DNA of 64,000 nucleotides. Origin: Amorphochlora amoebiformis (lineage: Eukaryota > Cercozoa > Chlorarachniophyceae). Position numbers and translations under genes: made by a program. The DNA is taken from assembly GCA_054601695.1 (NCBI GenBank), contig BAAHQB010000130.1, forward strand, positions 1 through 64,000. Reading direction: 5' to 3'. How positions within the stretch are numbered: position 1 is the first letter of the stretch; the number at the start of each line of letters is the position of its first letter. The notes beneath the pieces were generated by a model, which was not told the origin of the DNA, ran no database searches, and saw nothing but the letters and a program-made list of their open reading frames with translations. Below, piece by piece: positions 1-64,000 of the stretch.

Positions 1-8
1 TACACATT

Positions 9-44
<36 letters not shown>

Positions 45-137
45 TATACGTAAATACGTGTATGCATGTAATACATATAATAAACATATCTGCATATACA
101 CATATGTGCATATAATATTATATATATATATATATAT

Positions 138-172
<35 letters not shown>

Positions 173-690
173 AATTTATATATATATATCCATATATATT
201 TATATATAATATATTATCGTTAGCGCAGCGGTATGATATACCACTGTCTAGTCCATGATTTAGTTGAGCTCCGTTTGATTCATGCCGACAAAATGTATGT
301 GTATGCAGAGTACCCGATCCTTCAGGGTAAATTCCGAAGCGTGACATGGCGTGACGTCACGCTTGTCACTGATAGGGATGAAACCCGTTACTACCTTATG
401 GTCTAGTAGTATCGGTTAGTATCCTGGTGAGATGATCTCTATCAATCTTGAGTATTTCCAATGATCTCTGGCACACCGAAGACTACGTTTCAACACTCTA
501 TTGATATTTACTCTGCAGGCTGCGTCCTCTCATCCTATTTATATCGCTGCTTTGTATACATGTATGTATTTGAATGCATAATATGTTTATTATATTTATA
601 TATGTAGTGTACGTGTATTTTCATATATGTATATATATATATATATGTATATAATATGTGACATGTTATATATGTTACATATTAAATACT

Positions 691-724
<34 letters not shown>

Positions 725-763
725 CATATATATATCTATATGTATATATATGGATATATATGG

Positions 764-800
<37 letters not shown>

Positions 801-905
801 AATACACATGTATATGTATGTTATCTTTTAAATACATATACATATATATATATATAAATATATATATATATATGCATATCCGCATATCTACTTGTCTATG
901 CAAAC
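1..905. other. Left edge: TA arrays around a unique 200-600 segment
   Basis: Mostly TA arrays (20-42, 119-190, 625-880) with a short CA run near 690-710. The unique part, about 215-600, holds a tRNA-like motif at 219-233 and the palindrome TGACGTCA at 352-359. I found no convincing exon chain in it. It could hold more 3' exons of the minus-strand gene to the right, or the promoter of a gene further left. Confidence 0.5.
215..290 (+). repeat. tRNA-like (SINE-type) element, copy 1
   Basis: The segment at 219-233 (TTAGCGCAGCGGTAT) resembles a tRNA D-arm/A-box promoter, and CGTTTGATTC about 45 bp further on resembles a B box. Related segments lie on the minus strand at 33340-33376 and 60773-60800. 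No complete tRNA cloverleaf can be folded from it, so a tRNA-derived short interspersed element is the better reading. This is an inference from short motifs. Confidence 0.35.
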
Positions 906-7341
<6,436 letters not shown>

Positions 7342-7420
7342 CGCAGGGGTCCCCAAAGTCTGACGTAACAAGTGGTGACGTCACGCTACCTTTTGCGTGA
7401 CCATCCGTTATTTCAAGTGA
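7342..7420 (-). promoter_or_regulatory. Candidate promoter with CRE-type palindrome TGACGTCA
   Basis: TGACGTCA (7376-7383) lies about 35 bp upstream of the minus-strand start codon at 7341, with a half-site TGACG at 7361. The 13-mer GTGACGTCACGCT is also present at 351-363. This octamer is the classic bZIP/CREB binding site. Function here is inferred only from position and motif. Confidence 0.4.
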
Positions 7421-8182
7421 AACTGTAAATAATTAATGGAAAATATTTGTTCGCGTGATAAGTTCCGGAACCCACAACGGCCAGGACCGGGTGCAGAAAA
7501 TTATTCTGGAAATGAATACACCGAACTATTATTAATTACTCGTGAAATTAGGTTCCGTGATAGATTCCGAGCCCATTCCGTGACCCCACGCCGAACTTGT
7601 CAGGGATAGACTAGTAATTTAGTTAGAATCGATCAAATGTTGGTGATCGGCAGTCACAGACGTAAACTAAGAGTTCGGCTGCTAAAATTGGGTGAAAATC
7701 CACTTCTATTGCACACTCTCTCTGTATTTCTGCTTCCCGTCCATGGATAATCATTGGATGTGTAAGTTTAAGGTCCCCCCCATATGCGAAGTGTACTCCC
7801 GGCTGACATGTTATCGTGGTTGCGTACAGTTCAATCGGTGGTCTTCATTCGTGAGCCTGGAGATCTCCTATAGGACTGCTATAGGACGGCTATAGTAGCC
7901 AGCGGCCGATGATCAAATTCGAATTCGAATGCCATGATATATGATCATATAATTCATATTCATGTGTACAGCATATAACCACAGCCGGCCACAATGACAT
8001 GTTACAAGTTTCGGTCACCTAGCCTGGCAGTGACTGGGTCATAATTATGTACTATATTCGAATTCGGAGACCTTGAGTCTAATTCCTGCAGGCCGCTCAT
8101 GATGCGCATAGGCGGGATAGCAGACTATTATACTGTAGCGGAACTACATATTACTACGATGCTGCATATATGTATATATGTA

Positions 8183-8214
<32 letters not shown>

Positions 8215-8292
8215 CTATGATACATATCTATATTATACAGACTATATATATATAAAAATATTTATTTATCCTAGTATGTATATATATATATG

Positions 8293-8323
<31 letters not shown>

Positions 8324-8348
8324 AATACATATATATAAATAACATACG

Positions 8349-8389
<41 letters not shown>

Positions 8390-9271
8390 ACGTATATACA
8401 TCTACTACAATATATAATATATATATACACGTTACCATGATATATATACTTATAATATATATACATATATATATATATATATAATAATAATAATTATATA
8501 TATATACATATATATATATGTAATATTCATATACGTAAAATAATAAATGTATTTATGTAACATATCTGTGTACATGCATAAAAAATAAACAGATTTACTG
8601 GATATTATCTAGATTATAGTATCCACTGTTTATACATGTGTACATTTACTACTGAGGCATATTTATACATGTACTATAGTATAGCATGCGTGTAACGTGT
8701 TTCTACATGTACAACTATATCTGATATACGTATATACCGATGAGCGGATTGCATTGATCTGGTTGATGTACATGTTCTCGGGTGTACATCATATAGATCA
8801 TACCACATGTACAATTGTGTACAATTATCTAGATTATACATTGTAGTACTATGATACTCTAGATACTAGTCACGGATAGTCGAGCCATAAGCCTAACTTA
8901 ACTAGGATAAGCCTAGCTCATCCAGTCTAGTAGAGTCTATATATTTCGATATTTCGTATAATAAATTGCGTAATTATATATATATATATATGTATATCAC
9001 TGAATATTCTAGATATATGTATCATGTATTTTAAATCATTATGTCTAGTATGTGTCAAAATATGTATACACGTTAATTAGATTTGTAAGCATTCACAGAA
9101 ATTGCCGATCGCGGTCTAGTCGACCCCTTCAACGGCGTGGACCCCTTTTCAAGTTAAAAATATTTCTTAAGGTTGAGTTTCCTAATAGCCGCGGGTATTA
9201 AGTTACTGTCCTCTCCAGTTGGGTGAGCCGGTTTATGGGTGGCCATTCTCTGAGAAAGACCTATATATATA

Positions 9272-9317
<46 letters not shown>

Positions 9318-9397
9318 TATCACGTTCATGAAAATATACATGAAAGGGACTGTATTATGAATACAATTGAACATATATTTACATATTTTCAACACAG

Positions 9398-9429
<32 letters not shown>

Positions 9430-9494
9430 TTCTATATATATATTCATATAAACATATATATGTGTATATATATATATTTATACAAACATATATA

Positions 9495-9546
<52 letters not shown>

Positions 9547-9560
9547 TATATATAAATATA

Positions 9561-9616
<56 letters not shown>

Positions 9617-9653
9617 ATATATATGTATATGATGTATATAAACGTATATGTAC

Positions 9654-9695
<42 letters not shown>

Positions 9696-9700
9696 TAGCA
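7421..9700. other. Intergenic region, no gene seen; CTAG-rich block 8540-8960
   Basis: Unique sequence at 7421-8160 shows stops in all frames and no exon chain on either strand. TA arrays fill 8165-8530 and 9255-9690. The segment 8540-8960 is rich in CTAG tetramers and short palindromes, resembling a second block at 43740-44260. A minus-strand stretch at 9248-9120 contains two splice-compatible pieces ([14 protein letters not shown], then RNSTLRNIFNLKRG and a stop). These could be an alternative 3' end of the sulfotransferase gene. Confidence 0.5.
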
Positions 9701-9706
9701 TTAATT

Positions 9707-43572
<33,866 letters not shown>

Positions 43573-45020
43573 GAAACGCTCAAGAATCGCTACTGCACGG
43601 GGATTATTCGGAACCTGAGTGATATAGTGCATGGCGGTCATCCGACTTTGATCGTTAGTGATACTCTAAAGCAGGATATTCGGACCTCTGAACATAAGCT
43701 AGATAAGTTAGGCGACGAAATTGGTTACAAAGTTGTTCAATGCAATCACCGCCTAGAATCATCTCTCTACTTACTCTAGTTACTACTATGTCTAGTATGT
43801 ACTACCATGATCCACTGGAATTCGTTATACTAATATTGGACGCTACCAACTAAGCTCTTATGCCTAGCATCTAGAGTATTTTCAAGGGTTCTGAGAACAA
43901 CGTACGTACTGTGACATCTAGACCCGCGAATAATAGAGACTTTGTCCTACATTGTCTAGATTGTAGGTATATTACTAGTAGTTTCTTAGTACTGTGTTTT
44001 TAAAGTAATATTGCCTGAGCCAAACACAAGCCAGAAACAGGGACTACTGCTAGTACTAGTCTAGTAGAAGTGCTTGAACTCTCTAGACTCTTTCGTCTCA
44101 CTAAACACTAGAAACAGCTCGATCTAGATGCTAGACCGGGCTATTATATCTGGTATTGTACAGGTACATATCTTATCACTAGTTCTAGTATCACATGCTA
44201 GACATAAATCAGTATATATCTAGATCTATGAGACTGTAGACACTAGACTCAAACATGCATCGTGGTGTGTATAGCCAGCCGCATCAAGTTAATGAATCTG
44301 GTAACCAAGCTCGTGATAATGACTTAACTTTAGATAAAGGCGACAAACCGATTCAGTAGGCCTAGTAGGCATCTCTATTTCCATCAAATTCCAGTTTTAT
44401 TGACACCAACCCGTTGAAGGTGGCGGGGGGCTGGGTGGAGGCCCGACCAACTTCAAACGTAGGTTAAAAAAGAAAAGTTTGGGGAGGGGATGGAGGGAAA
44501 CTAATTTCTCCTTCTCCCAACGGGACCCCATACGATTTGAAGTGATTAGGAATTACAAAAAAGGGGGTTCTAGCGGGGACGAATCTCGTGAAAACTCTCT
44601 CCTCTCCTCTCTAGACTATAGCCTTGAGTTTTGGGAGAAAGAAAATTGAAGCGAAAAAATATCGAATATAAGGTTTTCATTGCGAGGATATGTTATAAGT
44701 ACCATAAGAATATGTACATGCGTACGTAATACATCTGTGTGCATGGAGGAAATATATATATATATATATATGCACGTGTGTAAAGTATACATGTAAACAT
44801 ATCAATATATTTAGATCACTATATTTCTAGAATAGAGAAGACTTTTTTTTCTGAGTTTTACACACAAAAAAAAAAACAAAGGTGGACAGGGAAAAAAAAA
44901 AAGTTTGAATGGGAACAAAAAACCCAAAAACCAAAGGGAGATAGAACAGGAAAATAAAAGCTGTATAGGAATGAAAATTAAAACAAAAAAATATGTGAAT
45001 ACGAAGATGCTGACCCAAAT
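43573..45020. other. Convergent intergenic region; CTAG-rich block 43740-44260
   Basis: This is the longest non-repetitive stretch in the window apart from 5790-8160. It separates the two 3' ends. I counted about 20 CTAG tetramers between 43740 and 44260, where about two are expected by chance. Poly-purine and A-rich runs (44460-44680 and 44840-44990) follow. No exon chain is visible on either strand; the open frame at 44827-45018 is a translation of T-rich sequence. Confidence 0.55.
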
Positions 45021-45263
45021 CTAGCTTAGTCCTTGCTGAGTCTGCATATCCCAGCCTACATTACCTCTTATAGCTTGCGGTTGCGAATCCTTCTCCTAAA
45101 AGTTCATTTACTCTCAACCTAGACATCACCTCTTGGGTTACCGCGGGTTGGATTGTTGGGTCGCCAACAAGTACATGTAGTGTAATATATTTATAATATC
45201 TATGTTTATAATATATGTATATATACGTATATATTATATGTATATCAATATATCAATACATAG

Positions 45264-45311
<48 letters not shown>

Positions 45312-45694
45312 GTGTCGGGATGTGAGTGAGGGTATGCGTGAAGGCCATGTGAATATGTAACATATACTACGTATTAATAACATTATTCATAGCAAATATA
45401 AAACACACACATAAATATTTTATATACACACACATATATATATATATTTATCTACTCACATATATATGTATATATATATATATATGTATATTATATATAT
45501 ATATATGTATATTATACATATATATATATATATATGTGTATATTATATATATGTATATATATGTATATATATATATAATATATATATATATATGTGTGTG
45601 TGTGTAGTATGATGTGAGTGTATGAAATGTGAGTACCTCGCAGGTCTTCGAAGTCTCGTTCTTATGTTCGACCTGATTCTCCCTGATAAATACA

Positions 45695-45736
<42 letters not shown>

Positions 45737-45856
45737 GTATATACAAACTTAGTACGTCGTTAAACTTCGTACGTTGTTAAACTTTGTACGTTTTCATTTT
45801 TAAAACTCAACATATGTGTACACATACACACATATCCACACACACACACACATATC

Positions 45857-45915
<59 letters not shown>

Positions 45916-46218
45916 TCAAACAAGTACAATATTCACAAAAGCAACTTCATACGAACACAAAAGGGTATATACAACCTAAACCACGCCGTAGACCTATCAC
46001 CGATGTAGCTGGGCTTTGCGTCGGGCTTAGCATTGGTATTCCCTTCGGTATTCACGTTAGAGCGGGGGATCGGGTGATTGTTCGGGTGAGCCGCGGTCGG
46101 TAAAATCTGGATAATCTCATCTTCCTCCAATTCTACTTCTCGCAGCATCGAAGATTCCTGGTTTGTTCGTGTATTATTATGTAACTATATGTCTACATAT
46201 ATGTACATTGTTATATAT

Positions 46219-46252
<34 letters not shown>

Positions 46253-47001
46253 TTAGTAATAAAACTAAGTATACATACACACATACATATAAGTCGGAGG
46301 GTTTGGGCGGACGAGGGATGAGGCAGTGTCAAAATGCAAATACAAGAGGGGTACGGAATAATGCACCTCCAGTGGGAAACGAATGACAGACGGATTTTTA
46401 TCCCCACTGCTCGTTACGGAGTTCGCTTGCATATGGCGCATACCATCTCCCTAATATACATATATGTGTATATATATATGTGTATATATATATATATACA
46501 TACATACATACATATGGGTGTACGAACGCAAAAATTTATACTTCCCACATGATTTACACCACAGCGTACAGGTCAAATGATGCATGACAACGCCCAACTA
46601 TGGAAATATGCATTTATAAGTATGTAAGTACGTATATATGCTTCGTATGTGCTCTACCCGCTGGCCGGCGAGCCCCATTCCAACACAGCGAACTGTCACT
46701 TTGCGTGACCCAACCACCGCACACGTGTGTGCCGATCCAAGAGCGAACTGGCTCACCTGATATTTAATATATATATTCTATATATATATATATATATATA
46801 TATCTACAAGCACATATTTAAATAGATACCTTGAGGCCAGGAAGGAACCTGCGCTTGACTGAGGAGTCGACAGGAACGGTTGACTCGCTTGAAGTGAAAC
46901 CCAGTTGTTGGAAGGCATTCCAACCCTATATGTTTGTTCATATATATGTATGTATATATATATATATATATGTGTATACTCACATACACACATACATGCA
47001 T

Positions 47002-47041
<40 letters not shown>

Positions 47042-47042
47042 T

Positions 47043-47082
<40 letters not shown>

Positions 47083-47214
47083 CGTATGGGTATTGCTCAG
47101 ACATGAACACTTAACATAATATTATGAGGTGTTGAATCTTAAATGTATGTATACCCAGCACTCATGCGTGACATTCCCGGTGGAGACGCAAACCTAGTGG
47201 TATGTACATAAATA

Positions 47215-47255
<41 letters not shown>

Positions 47256-48158
47256 AAAAACACCCCACTTTGAATCGAAGAGTTCATAAGGAAGATAAAA
47301 TCCAAATTCAAATTCAAATATTCTCACATGAAAGTCCCCAGCGGCAGCATTCTTGACTCTCCCTGACAGGGGGATGCGATGAGAGGCAATCTCGTTTGGG
47401 TGTTGCAGCTTCATTGATTTGTTATCAAATTCTCTCGAGAAAGATTGCCCAAAGCCTGAATATATATATATATATTATATATATATATATAAATATATAT
47501 AAATTCATTTATATGTACACAGATGTTATAAATGATTTTCTGAAGTGCTGTACCGTCTGAGCAAAAGATGTTAGGATGTATTATAGTGCATGTGCAAGTA
47601 CATATAAGATATGTATACATAATCTACAGACACATATAGTAGAGGTTTTGATGAATATATAATGACACCTGTGCATACGTACCTAAATACATGTGCATGT
47701 ATTTATAAACACATGTGCCTATCTGTTTAGTCTTACAGTAAAATTCTTGATGAAGACGTTCATGTAGTTTTAGATATATCTACATATTTATATAAGCTTA
47801 CAGTAGAGGTCTTGATTCGAAAGGATAGCGCACGCAAAGAATTTGCCTCCTACCAGTCCCTCAGCCGATTGCCCTGAAGACAAAATTTGAAATTATAACT
47901 AGGGTGAAATTCTCAATGATTGATGATTGCTGACTTAACGAAAACACGCTCGGAATTGGGTTAGAACTTTTAAGATATATGAATATTTTTGTACATGTAT
48001 GTACGCTTTAATATTATATATATATATATATTATATATATATATATATTGTATGCATATATGTATATAAACGTATTGATACATCTATGCATGTATCTCAC
48101 ACATATACATATATCTACGCACGTATACATATATCGTTTCACACATACATACGTATGA

Positions 48159-48223
<65 letters not shown>

Positions 48224-48649
48224 AGAGACGATATGATATACTCAAAATAAGAACTTATGTAGAATAGGAGATAAGATGGGAAAGACAGAAAGGAACAAAG
48301 AGAGAGAAGGGAGAAGAGGAAGAGAGATAGAGAAAAATAAAAAAGGAGACAGGGAAAGAGAGAGAAAAAAAAAATATTGGGAAAAAATTAAGAGAGAAGG
48401 CAAGCACAAACCAAGATGGAACAGGTGAGCGAGGGAGGAACACGTGAGAAAGAGATCGAGCAAGTTTTTTACCCTGTGGAAGGGAGACATTTTTTGGATT
48501 GACGGCGACATTTTTGTGGGTTGTAAAGCTTCCGAAATTTCCCACGCACTCCACCTATGAGAGAGGAATTATGATTCAGTTTATTCATCCATTTTCATAT
48601 TTACACGGACATGTATACGTATAATATACATATATTTTTACACACACAT

Positions 48650-48697
<48 letters not shown>

Positions 48698-48864
48698 GCA
48701 TATGTACAATAACTTCTGTACAATAGTTCGATATATGTTTACGCTACATGTCCGTTTTCGAGCCGAGCGCACGTATATGTCGATCCCGCAACGACCCCAA
48801 CCTTATTAATATATAATATGATATATACATATATATAAATATATATATATAAATATATTTACAT

Positions 48865-48963
<99 letters not shown>

Positions 48964-48969
48964 ATATGC

Positions 48970-49045
<76 letters not shown>

Positions 49046-49285
49046 AAACAGTGGAAGACTTAAAAAAAAGGCACTCAAATGGGGAAAGGAAAAAGGTATT
49101 TTTTTCAAGTTGGTCTACCGCGCGGCTTGAGAAGGGGATAGGCAGGAGATGGGTGTGGATTGGGTATGGTTCTGTGTCGCGGGGGGATGGGTGCTGGATT
49201 CCTAGCTGAGAGTTCGAGTTGCAACCCCAACACCTAATCATAGTATTTGGAATATACTCGTAAACATATTCCCTCGAGATATATA

Positions 49286-49337
<52 letters not shown>

Positions 49338-49466
49338 TAATTACATGTAATATATACCTGACGGTGTCATCCTCGAGCAACGCGCACGTGTGAGTCTCGC
49401 CTAGTGCTAAGTCAACCTAAAGGTCAATGTATACATAATATATGATTTGTGTACACACACACACAG

Positions 49467-49528
<62 letters not shown>

Positions 49529-49548
49529 TTATTTCTTTACATACACAA

Positions 49549-49609
<61 letters not shown>

Positions 49610-50004
49610 AATACGTGTGTTTAGGTATATACTAACGTATTCTTGTAGACAAATATATATATATATATATATGTATATACTTAAAATATATATGTATTCG
49701 TACATATGTAGCACAAAAATTTGTGTGAAATACCGCTTTTAGTCCGTTGAGGTGTACGTTGTGCAAGTTGGTTCCCATCTCGTTCGAATCATCCCCAGTA
49801 GTCGACACGTGCCCGTAACCTTAAAGTTAAAATTTTACCGTGTATATATGAGCACTCGAGTACATACATGCCTTTGTGAATCATAAGCCTTTGTGAATCA
49901 AAAGCCCATTGCAAATGTATACACACACATAATATGTAATAATAATACTAATATTAATATATATATATATATATATATACACACGTACATATATTTATTA
50001 TTAT

Positions 50005-50071
<67 letters not shown>

Positions 50072-51207
50072 TATACATATATCTATATATATAATATATG
50101 TATGTACCTAATATTATATTGCTATACGAGAATAGTATGTTTAAGATTCAAGTATGCATTCTCTCATGGTGGTTTGCAACAATTATGGGGTTGTACGATC
50201 ACGCACGTGGGAATACGAACGTTAAGCATGTATTTAATTATTTGCACGGTTGGCACATGATTACGTATATAAGGGCCTGATCTATGCATAAATAGGGTTT
50301 ATGATTGAGGAAGGGCATTCATACTGGCTGTGTAGGTAATTTTATGGGTGTTCACGTGTAATGAGAAGCTGTGAAATTTTGCAATTACCAGTCTGCCCAC
50401 AAACACCCCAGCCCCAACACTTGATGTTTCCATCATCCAGTAAAACACACGTGTGGGCCGCGCCTGCTTTTACCTAAATAAGAGAGATGGAACAGGAGGG
50501 AGTGAAACAAGACTCATGTGAGATAGGATTGGGTTCGTCTTAGCGTACTCATCGTCCAAGGCTCACCTTAACTGGATTGGCATTGCCCAGGTCAACATCA
50601 TTGAAGGACTTGGAGGTCTCATCCGGGTCTAGGGTTTTGAAACAGCGTTGAGATTTGTTTGGCGGTGGGATTAAGACATGAAGGGGTTTTTGCGAGGTTA
50701 TCACGAACAGTAGCGTATTCTCGGACATAATTTTTTTATTCTCTTTTGCATATTTCTTCTTCTTGGCGGGTTCAGAGCCAAGGATAGTAAAATGTTGGGA
50801 AAAATGGACAGGAAAGAGCGAAAAGGACGATAATAGGAAATAGAACACCAAACAATATAAACAGAATCAACAATACCATCTCCCACGTTGCTGGAGCTCC
50901 CCGACCCTAGCTGGCCGTAGAATCCGCTTCCCCAACACTTCACGCTCCTTTTCCCCTCCTCTCCTCTCCCAATCACGACACACGTGTGATCCTCCCCGGA
51001 ACTGATATCCAAAATTGACCAAAACTCTTGTTTCGCCTCTTGGGGCTGCGGTGGCGCACCTCCGCCCCAAAATCCACCGATCCCTGCCCCTTTTTCCGCC
51101 ACTGGGTTGGACCGAGGAGCAGACTCCGAAGCATCTCCGCTTATGAGCGACCAGGACGCGTGCGCGAAGGGCAGAAGGAGCAGTATCACTGCGCCTGTGG
51201 CCCTCAT
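45021..51207 (-). CDS. Secreted RCC1-type seven-repeat beta-propeller protein
   Basis: Seventeen exons join in phase to 558 residues: 51207-50877, 50628-50567, 50473-50389, 49819-49734, 49416-49358, 49233-49119, 48801-48748, 48554-48473, 47873-47802, 47455-47328, 47193-47155, 46925-46830, 46756-46658, 46450-46367, 46157-45994, 45682-45637, 45095-45021. [19 protein letters not shown] is a signal peptide. Seven repeats follow the form (A/G)xxHTCxL..xxxxCWGxxxxGQLG: HTCVVIG with [88 protein letters not shown] with RCVGMG. Cys pairs in each repeat suggest disulfides, fitting a secreted propeller and unlike nuclear RCC1. Residues after repeat seven form an acidic, low-complexity tail ([10 protein letters not shown]). 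No catalytic motif is seen; ligand binding or adhesion is a guess. The last exon is the least certain. Confidence 0.82.
48255..48470 (-). repeat. Pyrimidine-rich tract in an RCC1-type gene intron
   Basis: The plus strand is GA-rich (GAGAGAGAAGGGAGAAGAGG and similar), so the transcript is pyrimidine-rich. It begins right after the donor of exon 48554-48473. Confidence 0.65.
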
Positions 51208-51409
51208 AGCCGCCAGATCGGCAAGATTGAAGTGTGTAACACTGGACCACCATGAATACCGACGATCCGTTGATAATAGTTGTCATTTTGAGTGACGAAT
51301 ATGGTCCCGCCTATGTCCCATGCCTGGCATTATTTATTAATTGATATGTCATATATCAAAATATAATATGTGAAGAATTATTTTATCGGAACACGTGTCC
51401 AGTCACGGG
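51208..51409. promoter_or_regulatory. 202-bp bidirectional promoter candidate
   Basis: The start codons of the minus-strand propeller gene (51207) and the plus-strand CS gene (51410) diverge across only 202 bp. The interval is unique sequence without long TA arrays, and has an AT-rich middle (51330-51390) with TATATC and TATAAT words. Co-regulation of the two genes is likely on this spacing alone, provided the proposed plus-strand start is right. Confidence 0.5.

Positions 51410-64000
<12,591 letters not shown>

Noticed and set aside
44827-45018. Minus-strand 63-residue hydrophobic frame
   Set aside because: It is a translation of T-rich runs just past the propeller gene's stop and probably belongs to its 3' untranslated region.

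Overview
The window is nuclear DNA from an intron-rich eukaryote, most likely a unicellular alga or protist. I cannot name the species. About half the sequence is (TA)n and related TA-rich arrays, plus TG/CA, GA and TATG arrays and degenerate CCCTAA/TTAGGG clusters. Coding sequence is broken into many short exons (about 17-190 nt, mean near 60) with GT..AG introns, so long open frames are nearly all artefacts of the arrays. I found the genes by joining short exons whose splice sites, phases and protein motifs agree.

Layout. (1) About 906-7341, minus: a gene of some 20 exons, function unknown, with an Arg/Ser-rich segment and a possible RGS-like segment; its 3' end is uncertain. (2) 9707-17058, minus: a type II membrane glycan sulfotransferase with both PAPS-binding motifs. 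(3) 18513-43572, plus: a 25-kb, 48-exon gene for an ADAM-type metalloprotease of about 954 residues. In order it has a signal peptide, a reprolysin prodomain, a histidine-rich block on four mini-exons, a zinc metalloprotease domain, disintegrin-like and Cys-rich domains, a Pro/Thr stalk, a SEA-like module, one membrane helix and a C-terminal WW domain. (4) 45021-51207, minus: a secreted seven-repeat RCC1-type beta-propeller. (5) 51410 to beyond 64000, plus: a protein with an N-terminal hydrophobic helix and a CS (p23/NudC-type) domain, cut by the window end.

Genes 2 and 3 diverge across about 1.45 kb, genes 3 and 4 converge, and genes 4 and 5 diverge from a 202-bp interval. Three of the five encode secretory-pathway or surface proteins: a Golgi-type sulfotransferase, a transmembrane sheddase-like protease and a secreted propeller. 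A shared cell-surface or matrix role is my inference.

The most notable items are the ADAM/SEA-like/TM/WW architecture with its polyhistidine insert, and a repeated pattern in which TA arrays separate duplicated scraps of exons and splice sites. The latter includes a tandemly duplicated 17-nt microexon whose first copy would create a stop codon. All exon models are hand-made from sequence alone; RNA evidence would settle them.
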